Shown: positions 31,660 through 42,745 of the stretch, in pieces | Layout: every line of letters begins with the position of its first letter | How positions within the stretch are numbered: the first letter of the stretch is position 1 | Assembly: GCA_963931865.1 (NCBI GenBank) | Contig: OZ007516.1 | Span: forward strand, 11,232,785 to 11,296,784 | Direction of reading: 5' to 3' | DNA from: Axinella damicornis | Lineage: Eukaryota; Porifera; Demospongiae; Axinellida; Axinellidae | DNA: 64,000 bases | Position numbers and translations under genes: made by a program | Notes under the pieces: model-generated | Database searches by the model: none | Seen by the model: the letters and a program-made list of their open reading frames with translations, nothing else | Told to the model about the DNA's origin: nothing

Positions 31660-32830
31660 AATTGAATTATGTTAAATGTAGAATTGAGAGTTCAGTTTTC
31701 AACAGAGATCTAAAATTGCAGGATGAATGTCAAAAGTTGAAGTGATTGTACTTTCAACCTTCGATTTTTTCAAAATTGTTAACTGAGTACGTATATGGGG
31801 GAGAAATTGCAAATTGATATTGAATTCGGTTCAGTTTTTTCATTTTCCTTTCTGTGAAGATAAAATATTGAATTCAGTGATACTTTCATCATTCAACAGG
31901 AATGATTTTCAACTGGACCAAATGTACACTCACCCTTCTGCCACACAATGTCATTGTGTGGCAGAAGAGCAAGGAACACAGTGAACCTCGAACCGTCATC
32001 GTTCAGTCAGGTCTGTTAATTGGTACAGTAACTTGCATATACATGTACTCGCTGTAGAGCTTACCTACAAATCACGAAGATACTAAAAGGACCACAAATC
32101 CGGCTTAGAATTAAACCAAGCGTTGGATTAGCTTGTGGCGCTATAGCATGCAGCTCACTCAACTTGATTGTCGATTTCGAATTTAACAAAACGTACGCAC
32201 GTGTGTTTTAAACGGTAAAACCGGAAGTTATTAACGGTTGGCTTCTGTTTTGAACGTAAAACGGATCCGTTCATTTTGCATAAAAATGCATTGAAATGAA
32301 CGTTTTACGCAAACGGAATGGGAACTTTAATTTGCCTCCTACTTTAGCACACTCACATACTGTCATGAACACATGCACACACAACTTATGGGTTCCTTAG
32401 TTAATCACCTTCAGGTATTTATTTGAGGCTTTCTTAGAGGTCTCCAGATCAGCATAGCGGTGGGGACTGGAGAAAAAGAATGAGGATGGTTAACAACGGC
32501 AGAGGCTACCATTCACTCAATGATATGCTCTGGGGCGCCCACACACAATGAAACCCTTTCTACCATCCTTTCAATGCCCTACGGTCACTCATGCGAGATT
32601 ACAGTTCCGGTCAATATAAAGTTTACGTACCGTATCCATAGTACTTACATAATGGGATCGAGCCCGTACCGTAACGTGGGCGTACCAACAGCTTACTAAT
32701 GCAGCCACGTGTGCGTGCATTGCAGCGTAATACGGTAGTGATAGACCGTACTGAAGTGTGATCGACAGAGAACTCGAAGAAGTAGTTACGGTTTCAGCGA
32801 ATCTAAGCTGCAGAGAATACACTACTACTG
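31660..32830. other. AT-rich DNA with a 33-bp palindrome
   Basis: CTTCTGCCACACAATG and CATTGTGTGGCAGAAG meet at 31936-31968 with a one-base centre. 32605-32640 (GGTCAATATAAAGTTTACG) resembles a Tc1/mariner TIR and may be the left end of the element below. Confidence 0.5.
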
Positions 32831-32839
32831 TCCACAGGG

Positions 32840-33904
32840 CTACAAGGCGCCAACGATTTCTCGTTTACTCAACGAAGGCGGCCTTCGTGCTAGTCGGGTC
32901 GGGATAGCAAAGTTTCCAAGAAAGTTTCAGCTGACTAGCAGTATTGGTTCAGGCCGCCCCACAAAGATAACACGTGAGATTCAAGACCTTGGTAGAGCAG
33001 AAAATGCGCTCAGATGTTGAGACAACTGCCGTGCAGCTACACGCCATGCTGAGGGAGCACGGCTACAACATTTCGCTGCGAACAATTCTTCGCCTCGCTG
33101 GGGTGGACCTTTCGAGGTAGTAAGTTTTGTCAGCTGATTCTGGAGGCGAATAAGGTTAAGCGCCTTGAATGGGCACGGCTGTACATCACAGAATCCTTCG
33201 ACCCGACATTAGTATTCAACGATGTCATCTGGGCAGATGAATGCTCAGTGCAGCTTGAAAGCCATCGACAATTCAGAATCTGCTGTAGAAAGCGGGGAGA
33301 GCCACCAAAGAACAAACCAAGGTAAGCTGTCTATTAGTGCAGTACAGTTGGCTTACCCCTGAGAAATGCATTCGAAAAGTAGCAATTCTAAATAAAGCTC
33401 ATCAGTATGTATACTCTCTTTTGTTTACTGCTGCAGGGCCAAGCATCCTGTGAAGGTGCACGTTAGGGCGGGCATCAGCCTTCGAGGACGCTGTGGGATA
33501 CGGATCTTTGAAGGCAAAATGAATGCTCCACTATACACTAACATCATTGACAGCACACTCGTGCCATTTATCAAGGAAGTGTTTCCAGATAATCACCGTT
33601 TTATGCAGGATAATGATCCTAAACACACATCCAAACATGCTCGAAAGTTCTGGAAGATAAAAACATCAATTGGTGGACTACTCCTCCTGAATCACCTGAT
33701 TTGAAACCCATTGAAAATCTTTGGCACGAACTGAAACAGTTCATGAGGCGGGAAGTGAATTCAAAGAGTAAACAAGAACTCGTGGATGGAATTCTTGCTT
33801 TTTGGAACACCGTGGACAAGCTGAAGTGTATCATGTACATCCGACATTTGAGGAAAGTTGTACCAGCCGTCATTGAACTTAATGGAGCTGCAACTGGGTA
33901 CTAG
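32840..33904 (+). pseudogene. Tc1-like transposase, frame-shifted, with an intron
   Basis: Blocks in order: QGYKAPTISRLLNEGGLRAS (paired helix-turn-helix region), TAVQLHAMLREHGYN, a frameshift near 33105-33125, FCQLILEANKVKRLEWARLY, VIWADECSVQLE (first catalytic D), an in-phase intron 33322-33436 (GTAAGC...CTGCAG), AKHPVKVHVRAGISLRGR, RFMQDNDPKHTSKHARKF (second D), a one-base shift near 33655, then SPDLKPIENLWHELKQF (E) and a normal end GAATGY. A complete but dead DD34E transposase. Most Tc1 genes lack introns, so the intron is notable. Confidence 0.9.
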
Positions 33905-34031
33905 ATACAATGTAGTGTTGATTTTCAAATTGTAATGATGATAGGGAAATGGCATATTATAAAGACAAAAGAATGCAAGTGTTAATTAAGCATGCAGACC
34001 GAGTAGTTACATGTACTTGTGTTTGGAGTAG

Positions 34032-36461
34032 TTACTTGTGTTCGGAGCGGATCTTCTTGCAGGACTGGTTTATTGCATCAGCACGCTTGGACCACAAAGG
34101 TTCGAATTCCACAGGATTCTTCCAAAACTGTGGAAACTGCAAGAAGACAGTCTGTTTCAGCTCCCCCAACTCTGTTACAGGCAGCCCAGGAAGGTCTCTG
34201 AATCTGGACACTGTACACCGGCCCAAAACCTGTGTCCCAAAGTATACATGTACCTCTTTCGCCAGTTTGACAAAGAGTGTCCCAGCTCGTGACTCTCCTT
34301 TGAGGTTGCGGTGGCGTCGAAAGAATGAGTCAGTAGTCTGTAAGCTTCGTTTGCCTATCTCATTAGAGGAGAGCGCAGGAGTATTGGCTTTTGGACGAAT
34401 AGGCAGTGCCCTTGGCAAACCGTTCGCAGCACCGCCTTGAGTAGTGAGCGGGGAGGTAAACTGGGGTAGAGAGCTAGTGAAATCGGATTGAGAATTTGTG
34501 GGAGGGACAACAAACTGAGGTTGAGTGTCTTGGGAGTATGCCAAACGGGGGGGGGGGGGGGGGGGGGGGGGGGGAGGGAGACGGAATGGTGAGTTGATTC
34601 CCTGTAGTCAAAGCTGTCATCCTGTTGCTGCCAGGAATAATCGTCAGTGCGTGTCCAGTCTGCTTGCTTCTCAGGCTCTCGACCTCGAAGAAGCTGCTCG
34701 ATGTTCTCAAGGCGCAAAAGGATTGTCTTTTGTACCGATTCCATGTTCTGAACCTTCTTCTCAAGATAATGAACCGTCATCTCCAGAAGCACAGGATCTG
34801 TGTGAGGGATACAAGTGTTTCTTTCATAGCTGAACTGCATAATGTCTAGCTCACTAATTGCCGAGCGCATTAGCGTGAGGCACTGAACGATATACGTATG
34901 TACATATGTATACATGTATGTAGGTACGTACTATGTATGTACATATGTGTCACGCTCAGGAATGCTGATAACGCGGAATGTTGCGGTTTTCCTGCTGGCC
35001 AATTGAGTTGTATTTGCAGCGAGGGCTCGACATTGCAAGATTTACAACCTTGAAACTCAGATCAGTGGACAAGTGCGGTGCCACCAGGCCTAGCGGAGCT
35101 TGAGCAGTTACATAGTTCATACCGCAACTTCACAATATAGTCTCGCATAGCGAAAGGCTAGGGTATATAAGCGAGCGGGGCCTTCAGGGCTTGCAGAGCT
35201 AGAGCAAACTCTAGATGAGATACTTGTAAGCACGTGATCACACGTACACTTGCGGTGCATGCGAGGCATGATGCGGATACGTTAACCAATTAGGCATGTA
35301 GAAGGCTTCCCAAATTCCCTTTTATCTTGCACAGTAAGGCAAAAAGCAACATGTATTCTCCATATGTACTCTACTCACCTGACTCTGAGACGGCATCTCC
35401 TGTACTGCCGCTATCCACACTGGTAAAGCTCGTCTCCATGTTGTGGTCTGCCTTCACTTGCTGAGCCTGGTCCGATATGATGCTAGCGATGCTGCTACTG
35501 GAACTATATGTCCATATCACTTGATGACAGATTGGTGATGGACAACGACTGATTGATGTCGGACAATGGCTGATTAGCATCGGGATCAACTGACTCTCAC
35601 TCTGGCGACTTGCCGCTGTGTGCTGGCTGAGGACTTGGGCTGCTTGCTATTGGTGTCAGGACTTGATTGCTCATGTGCCCCCAAAGTGATGATAGTGCCT
35701 GTAGGCTCTGCAGAGTAGAAACACAGCATTCACTACAATGCGCATTTACTGTACGGAGATATTATGTACCGGTCTTTTTGCTGGTGCCACTCTTTTTCGC
35801 CTTGCTGGTGCCCTTGCTTGTAAACGTCTTCGTAGCCTCCTCTCCACTCGCCACCACTCTTACTGGACGAAACTGTAGGCATAAAGTACATAAGGTTACA
35901 TGTTTATTTCAAAAGGGTGAGTAAAAAAGGGCTTGAGTTACATTGTAAAGCCGGACTTCTGGATCACCAAAACCAAAACTGGGTGATCCAGCAGTCCAGC
36001 TTTTACACATGAAAAAGAAAGGAATAGAACTTCACCTTTCCGCTTCTTCCTTGGCTGTTGACTCTCATTTTCCGTTGAAGCTAATGGCACCCTCTCAGTA
36101 TCTCCATTCTGTGCAGCTCAGGACAAACAATGTCATCCCCACACACCACAGACACAGAGCTTTCCTCTGGCCAGAACACAAGAAAGTATTGGCCTACATT
36201 GGACAGCAAAGAAAACACATTCAAGTAGCCAGAGGACCACTACATTTTGTGTAGGCAAGCCTGTACTAGTCCATCACACAGCTCTACACCTCCACTCTCG
36301 CAGGGCAGACAGGGTCTGGCCCCGTGGAGCAGGTACATGTACATACATGAACTACAATGTATTTGCCAACATAGTAGAGGAATACTAGCTGTGTACAATG
36401 CTAAGCTTATGAACTTACACTTCTGCTCCTGGAGCTCTTTCAGACGATGACGCATAGACAT
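34032..36461 (-). CDS. BEN-domain protein, five-exon model with frame breaks
   Basis: Exons 36419-36461 (MSMRHRLKELQEQK), 36036-36116, 35770-35862, 35379-35707 and 34032-34797 have GT-AG borders; the first three junctions and the last are all phase 1. The third and fourth are lysine/serine/threonine-rich. The last exon has a coiled coil (LEMTVHYLEKKVQNMESVQK), a proline run coded by 28 C (34547-34574), then a C-terminal BEN domain: LAKEVHVYFGTQVLGRCTV ... LKQTVFLQFPQFWKNPVEFE ... AINQSCKK. BEN domains bind DNA or chromatin. The homopolymer leaves the frame one base short (26 or 29 C would restore it), and exon four needs another shift near 35580. Either a pseudogene or homopolymer/assembly errors. 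Confidence 0.7.
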
Positions 36462-36859
36462 CTTCGAATAGAAGCAACAAGAAGAAGTCGGGTAGTCGAT
36501 CGAACTGGCAAACTGTCCTTCGTCTGGATTTTTCACACCACGAGTCTAGTTACCGTAAATACGGTGGTCAAATATTACGTAGTACGCTAAATTGTGTATT
36601 ACGCTAGCGATATGCGCTGTCATGCCGCGTGCGTACTTCCTGCGTATGTGACCGCGCTTCCGTAAGAACGTACTACGCACGTACTACTAGTACGCTACGT
36701 ACGCTAGTAACTTTACATTGACCGCAACTGTACATGTTGTGTATATCATACCAGACTCTACCCACTATTCAGTACTGCAAGCAATGAAAGCTGGGTGGGT
36801 GGGAGGCTGGCAACGAGGCTTGTCCACAAACCAATCTGGGGGACTCATTTGGACTCTAA

Positions 36860-37309
36860 CAGCCCGTTTACACTACAGACCGAGAAGGGCGGATTCCCTC
36901 CGGTTCGACACAGATCAATCTGGGAGGTGCGTTTACACTACGCCGCCCGAGCACTCCATGTAGGTGTGGTTGGGGTCGAAGTTCATGATTAGTCACATGC
37001 CCAGACCCCATTCTCACGAGACTAGTCATGTTCGATATACAACACCATGACAACCCCTTGTCTCGAAACTGGACGCTTCGTGATCTGGTTCGGACACTAT
37101 TGGCAACCGTCACGCCCCCCGTCCACGCCCTACCAATGGGTTTGATTCCGTTTACACTTGGGGCGGGAGCGCTCCGGGTCGAACCAGTTCGATGGAGTTT
37201 GGTGGTCCAGTACGGAGCGGATCGGGGCGGTTCGGTTCGTTTTTACATTACGAGATAATTCGAACCAGTTCAAGCTGGATCGATCCAGAGCGCTAGTGTA
37301 AACGGGCTG
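36860..37309. mobile_element. PIF/Harbinger-type MITE
   Basis: TIRs CAGCCCGTTTACACTA and TAGTGTAAACGGGCTG, flanked by TAA on both sides (36857-36859 and 37310-37312). 450 bp, no ORF. The TAA target fits the PIF/Harbinger TWA preference; superfamily inferred. Confidence 0.85.
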
Positions 37310-37558
37310 TAAGACAGGAAGAGAAAGCTTCACTTGGTAGTTACTATAGCTGTCACGGCCACAGCCTAATGGTGATCATTCTTCAGCCTGAGTCTGTAGA
37401 CCCCTGCATGTAACACACAACTGAGCAGCTACTCAGATGTGAAATGGAAATGACAATAGTGGCAAGGTTCTGTTTCAACTAATAATCATGCTTTGCATCT
37501 TAATCTACATATATATTCAGCATGCAAGGTTCCACACAACTCAAATGTGATAGCCTAC

Positions 37559-37622
37559 CTTGTTTGCGTTAGCGTTGCCCTGGAGATCCACGCCAATGTC
37601 ACCAACCTCCTCCACCTTCACA
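37559..37622 (-). CDS. candidate internal exon
   Basis: Between a GGCACAG acceptor and a GTAGGC donor, the minus strand reads VKVEEVGDIGVDLQGNANA then NK. Its position upstream of the BEN-domain exons suggests the same transcript, but phase with 36461 is not demonstrated. Confidence 0.4.
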
Positions 37623-38127
37623 CTGTGCCTGTGTGTGTGTAGTATGGTACAGGGGTTTCATGACACCTTGCAAAAAACCTTGAATTGATTACACCGTAAA
37701 CCGTAAGACGACAGTAACCACAAGTGGCGGCCATGATGTCACGAGCCATGTATGGCTTCAACCGCAAGCGAAGTTAAGTTCAGAGAAGAACGGTCTACCG
37801 CGAAACTCAGCAGCTATGGATCGACAGGTGGCGCCGGACTGGAAATTGGTATGCGTGGGACCAGGACTACCAGTTATACGCATACTGGCAGTGGCCGCTG
37901 GAGGGTCCAGTTTGCCCGCCAAGAAGGCAACATGGCACCAGTGCTAGTATTATCCCAGGCCGATCTAGCACTAGCTGAAGAATGAGCAGCTATATCACAT
38001 CATTCAACTTGCATGGTAAGTTGTCGGGATTGTACATTTGTACTCCTTGTCCACCGTTCCAGTGTTCAGGAAAAGCTGCACCGTTCTACATATATACGGT
38101 AGAAGGGTTGACCTGTACATTGTAAGT

Positions 38128-39385
38128 TAGCCTCGTACCCAGGCCTTCAAATCGCGAGGGGGGAAGGCCTGGTATACACTGTTTGCGCATGCGTTTAATT
38201 TAAATGTGAATATTACGTCAATTTTAATTGTGACGTTTGCGAATGGGTTGGGCTTAACCGATGACGTTTTGCGTAAACACACCCGCGTACGCGTGCAAGA
38301 GAGCGATCAAAGGGCTCACAACAAGCGCACCACAGCTCTTTCCACTGTCTACAAGTCCCTTCTTGTAGCTAGTCCATGAGGAAAGGGAGCGCTTGGTAGC
38401 ACAGGCTCTTGCCATAGCCAGTAGGTAGCCACACGAACATGTCGCTGCCTTCGTACACAGCTCTCATGGAGGCCGGAGCGCTGCTCTTCTTTCACAGTAA
38501 CCTGTGTCATATATAGAAAAGAGCCTCAGAGAAACTACTACCACCGCTTACACTGCACACCATGATTGCTACTCGTCGTTGCGGTTCTTCTAGGAACGTA
38601 GACGTTAGACGTCATTCAACGTCATCGTTTCACGGAAGAATACCGAGATATCCTATTTTCCAAGATTTCGGGGGAAATTAAGCGCATGCGCAAACAGTGT
38701 ATACCAGGCCTTATACTATACTTCAATGAAATACTGAGATATGATTGGCCAATTGAAGGGGGTTTATTTCACTTGTACACCTGTAAATTTTACTTATACA
38801 CGTGTAAAATTTCACTTATACACCTGTAAATTTCATGTAGTTACAGCGTCATACATATATCATCATATACAGCTAGACAGTACATATACATGTACACGTG
38901 TAAAATTTCACTTATACACCTGTGATACAGTTCATGATTCAGTCTTGCGCACGCGCGAGCGTCTTTGCGCGTGAGCGCTGTAGCCAGACAGAGTACAGTA
39001 TAGTAGTAGCGTGGAGCTGGACTTCGGACTTGGTCGTCTACGTCACCTCCGTATGTGTCATGGGGTCACAGTCCCAAACACGAGGCACGAATACGCAGAG
39101 TTGTCGGTTAGCGGATGGCGAGAGCAGCTGCTATAAAAGTCACCATCTCCGTGCGAAGTCTTTCTGACTGAACGGTTGCTAACTGTTTCGGTTGCTAATA
39201 CAGACAGCGATTTGGGGTCTACGGGATTTAGATCCCCTTGGAAACCCATAAACACCTTGCGCTTTGCGCGCGGGTGTCTATATAGTTTCCGCGGGGCTCT
39301 AAATCCCGTAGACCCTTCGGTTTCATCGCTTAACCTATATTTCCCCCCTCGCGATTTGAAGGCCTGGGTACACTGTACGAGGCTA
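38128..39385. mobile_element. composite TAGCCTCG-family element with RecQ Walker A exon
   Basis: Termini TAGCCTCGTACCCAGGCC and GCCTGGGTACACTGTACGAGGCTA, with perfect 9-bp target duplications attgtaagt (38119-38127 and 39386-39394). A second, inner copy of the right arm ends at about 38711, after which some 630 bp of foreign DNA is inserted before the arm resumes at about 39344. The inserted part has short direct repeats of CACTTATACACCTGTAAA (38755-38930), a TATAAAAG box (about 39132) and a strong hairpin (39214-39314, arms GGGTCTACGGGATTTAGA). Confidence 0.85.
38369..38467 (-). pseudogene. RecQ-like helicase exon with Walker A motif
   Basis: The minus strand reads MRAVYEGSDMFVWLPTGYGK then SLCYQALPFLMD and a stop. 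TGYGKS is the Walker A (motif I) of RecQ-family DNA helicases. Just upstream, VKEEQRS appears in another frame, suggesting a small deletion. The companion exon lies in the 343-939 element. A single exon without the rest of the helicase cannot function. Confidence 0.85.
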
Positions 39386-39442
39386 ATTGTAAGTTCGCTC
39401 CAATACTGTTATAGGTAAGACCGAGGGCTTCCCTCTCGTAGA

Positions 39443-39770
39443 CCATCCGCCAGCGTCTTGAGCGTAAGCACTACGACGGTTTGGCTCACAACTAGAAGCT
39501 GCCATTTTACGCTATATAGCGCGCACTGTATCCACCACAATTAAATTAGTGACGTCCTCAAAGTCACGGATAACTGTATGTACATTGCAAGAAGTCATGA
39601 AACCCTTGTATGTAGCGTTATCCGTGACTTAGAGGACGTCACTAATTTAATTGTGGTGGATACAGTGCGCACTATATAGCGTAAATGGCAGCTTCTAGTT
39701 GTGAGCCAAACCGTCGTAGCGCTCATGCTCAAGACACTGGTGGATGGGGGGGGGGGGGGGGGGGGGGGGG
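39443..39770. mobile_element. 305-bp fold-back element beside a poly-G tract
   Basis: Arms of about 140 bp from CCATCC(g/a)CCAG inward, including TTTGGCTCACAACTAGAAGC and AATTAAATTAGTGACGTCCT, are nearly exact reverse complements around a short centre (about 39580-39615). The right edge runs into 25 G (39746-39770). Confidence 0.92.
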
Positions 39771-39803
39771 TCAATGTGATAATTATCACTCTGATTCAGC
39801 ACA

Positions 39804-39837
<34 letters not shown>

Positions 39838-39948
39838 TGCTGTGGAGCAGGTCTACTTTATATGATGAAGTCAACACACTCACTTTCCTCCTTCCACTTT
39901 GTAATTACCTCTAACAGGAGGAAGGGTAAGTGGGAGGGGGAGACTTAC

Positions 39949-40187
39949 CATGAACTCGTCGAACACTTGAGCTCGCAACTGGACGTTTTCATCGGAGCTT
40001 GAGCTGTCGTTCTGTCGCTCGTTCTCACTCACTTTCGTTGGCGCTGGTTTCATCACGTTCCCGCTGCTATCACCGGTGCACCGTCGGTAGTCCACCTTGC
40101 TGCCTTTGCCGTGCGTGCTCTGGCCGCTGCCTCGGGAAGAGAACGCTTCCTTTTACAAATCTGCTTCCCCTCTGTCCTCTCCGCCAT
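39949..40187 (-). CDS. candidate 5' exon(s) of a minus-strand gene
   Basis: An ATG at 40187 starts MAERTEGKQICKRKRSLPEA then AARARTAKA. In a second frame the DNA continues KVDYRRCTGDSSGNVMKPAP ... DENVQLRAQVFDEFM and ends at GTAAGT. Either a small intron or a frameshift joins them. It could be the first exon of the BEN-domain gene downstream; no proof. Confidence 0.4.
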
Positions 40188-40499
40188 GTCTTCAATCTCA
40201 GGGAAAAAAATTTTCAACAAAAATCCAGTTTAGTAAACTACTACTGACATCAAGATTTTTTCCGCACCACGTGTACTCAGGGGATTGCCCCTCCATGCAA
40301 TTAATACCGTTAATTGAATTACCGTATACGTTGCCAAGGAAACGCTACGTAATCGAGCAATCTGATTGGTTAGACTGCAACTTTAATGTCAATTCCCAAA
40401 AATTTTATGTCAACTTCCCAAAATGCCAACTCCCAAAAACTTGAATAAAATATAGCTCGTATTATATAGCTCATAATCATATAGTGATAACAAGTTTCT

Positions 40500-40640
40500 A
40501 TATAAAACGCCTATACCGCGAGAGTGCAATTATTTCTGTAATTTGCACTGCTTTCAGCCAATCAGCTGCTGATTACACTTTTTTGCACTGGTACGAGTGC
40601 AAAAAAGTGTAATCACGAGCTGATTGGTTAATGCCGCAGC
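40500..40640. repeat. GTGCAA-rich palindrome
   Basis: ATTACACTTTTTTGCACT and AGTGCAAAAAAGTGTAAT form the core, extended by CAATCAGCT...AGCTGATTGG. It shares the GAGTGCAATT motif with the elements at 26197 and 41260. Confidence 0.8.
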
Positions 40641-40716
40641 GGTTTCTACGTGGTTTCTAGGTTCGAACAGAAAAGTAAACAAACGATTATCGAGTACATA
40701 AAGGTAGCTAAGCGTC

Positions 40717-40887
40717 ATGGCAGAGGGTAGCTACTGGTCAAATGAATTTTCCTGTCCCACTATTGCTGCGTTTCTTCAACAGAGCGTGTGCGAAAATACC
40801 GAAGATGTCGCTGGGGCGGGAGAACTCGTACTCGACGCGACTGACAACGGAACTCGCACTCGACGGTCGCCGAACCATGGACAATAA
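40717..40887 (+). CDS. short candidate ORF, unknown
   Basis: 56 codons starting MAEGSYWSNEFSCPTIAAFL and ending RRSPNHGQ. It begins about 530 bp from the divergent ATG at 40187. Possibly a first exon, since an alternative frame stays open beyond it. No family recognised. Confidence 0.35.
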   Translation: MAEGSYWSNEFSCPTIAAFLQQSVCENTEDVAGAGELVLDATDNGTRTRRSPNHGQ

Positions 40888-41259
40888 ACAGCAAGGCGAT
40901 GCTGCCACACCCACTGCTCCGCCTACGAGCAATGCTTACCAGCTCCCAAGAGTTGCCACGCGGCCTGAAGGATACCGACAACCAACAACTGGGGCCGTAC
41001 CACGGCTTGAGACGGTGGCAAAAACAGCGTGGCATCACAGTAGCTACCACTGTGTGAGGCTAGTGCTGGTGACAATCAATTCAAGCATGCAGTACGCTAC
41101 TACACAGCGTCAAGGACCTCCTGCCTACATAATAGGGACTGATAGCTGCATCCGTGTCGTTGCATATACTTTGTGTGTACAGTTATTGCTGTATCAAGGA
41201 TTCTTTGCTGTGCAACTGATTGATAACTCAGTTTCTATATGATTACACTATATGATTAA

Positions 41260-41406
41260 TATGTGATAGCATGATTTGGAGTGCAATTTTGGGAATTAAT
41301 TGCACTCGTAAGGTCAGTAATTTCACTCGGCTTCGCCTCGTGAAATTACAAACCTTACTCGTGCAATTAATTCCCAAATTGCACTCCAAATCATGCTATT
41401 ACATAT
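41260..41406. mobile_element. palindromic MITE, GTGCAAT family
   Basis: Arms of about 70 bp: ATAGCATGATTTGGAGTGCA, TTGGGAATTAATTGCAC and their complements around GGCTTCGCC. Flanked by TA-rich DNA. Confidence 0.88.
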
Positions 41407-41409
41407 ACT

Positions 41410-42740
41410 AACTAGTCAATAATACTCCTCCGTGCCCAACATCCAGGTTCATGGTCTGTGTAATACGTTTTCCAAAATGCGTTCGTGCAGCAGCGCCAAT
41501 CAGTTCCCTCTCCTTGAAAGATACGTACCAGTAACCAGTGCTTGTCCTCCTTTCTGTGTCTTGATATAATATAGCAATTTGTATTCCATGTTCACATTCA
41601 TTGCTGAATTGATGCAGAAGTACTGAAAGTCAACGTTCCCTTTCATTAAACGACGTGGATATTGGTCCGGCAGGAAGTATCATACTTTAGGTATAGGTAT
41701 ACCGGAAACACGTGCGCATCTAGAACCAGCCTGGCCCTAATATACCCTATCCCATTGCCCTACTTCCTGCTGGACCAATATCCACTTCATTTATTAAATG
41801 CACATGACAGCTACTGAGATTTGAATGTTGGGACAAGAGTATACACCATGCTACGTATACCGCTGAGTTGGAGCGTACCAAACGATACCACTGCAGTTAT
41901 TGCCAGAGTTGACATTCTGAGAATTGATATTCATGGGAGATGGCATTGTGGGGAGTTGACATTGTGAAAATATATACCCCTTTATGCTGGCAAGCACTGC
42001 ACCCCTTGGTTTTGTACAATACTCTGTAGAGCTGTGAACCTAGTACCTGGCTGCAAAATAACTGCCCACCAATAATTAGTTGTATTCACTGAAGATTGAT
42101 GAATGCTCAACCTGAATGAGGGAGATCAATGGAATGTTGTGTAAACACAATAGTGAGCCTGACATAATCGTGGTGGTTAGAGGAAAATGTTTATGTGCGT
42201 ACCCCAAAAATGAACCGTCCATCATCCTCGTGGTTACATGCATAATACGCATCTCACCCCACAATGTCGTGCTTTTGTCACTAGTCTTGTCTAGCTAATA
42301 ATTACGGTTGTCACACAAACATATCACACTTCTGAGCATGTGCAGTAGTAATGCATTGACTGCGCCCTATGAATTGTAAAACAAGGTTGACACCATGCAC
42401 ATCTGGTCGTAATTGCCACGTACAGCTATAGTTTGTACCACTGAGCTGAAGGAGGCAGCTAGGGTGCAGGGCTGATTGATGGCAGTGTGGATCCGATGTG
42501 GGTGGGTTAATGGATGTGCTGTATAGCTGGCTTGCAGATACCATGCATAGATGGGTGGGTTCCTTCACATACCCACCGGTAAAAAATTTATAAGTAAAGT
42601 AGTCACTTAACCAGTTAACTGGTTCCGGGTTCACAGTTCTAACACTCCACATTTTTGACCTCCAAATATTACACATAAAATTATGATCGCTGTATTTAAA
42701 AGTGAAAATATTATGAAAATGTGTTTGCTACTACCTGCAG
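41410..42740. other. no gene recognised; one small inverted-repeat element
   Basis: 41645-41797 has inverted ends (GTGGATATTGGTCC(g/a)GCAGGAAGTA). The remainder shows no exon I can support. Confidence 0.55.
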
Positions 42741-42745
42741 ATAAA

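Noticed and set aside
36459..40187. One continuous BEN-domain gene from 40187 to 34032
   Set aside because: Exons at 39949-40187 and 37559-37622 are plausible and on the right strand, but their phases to 36461 do not connect clearly, so they are listed separately.
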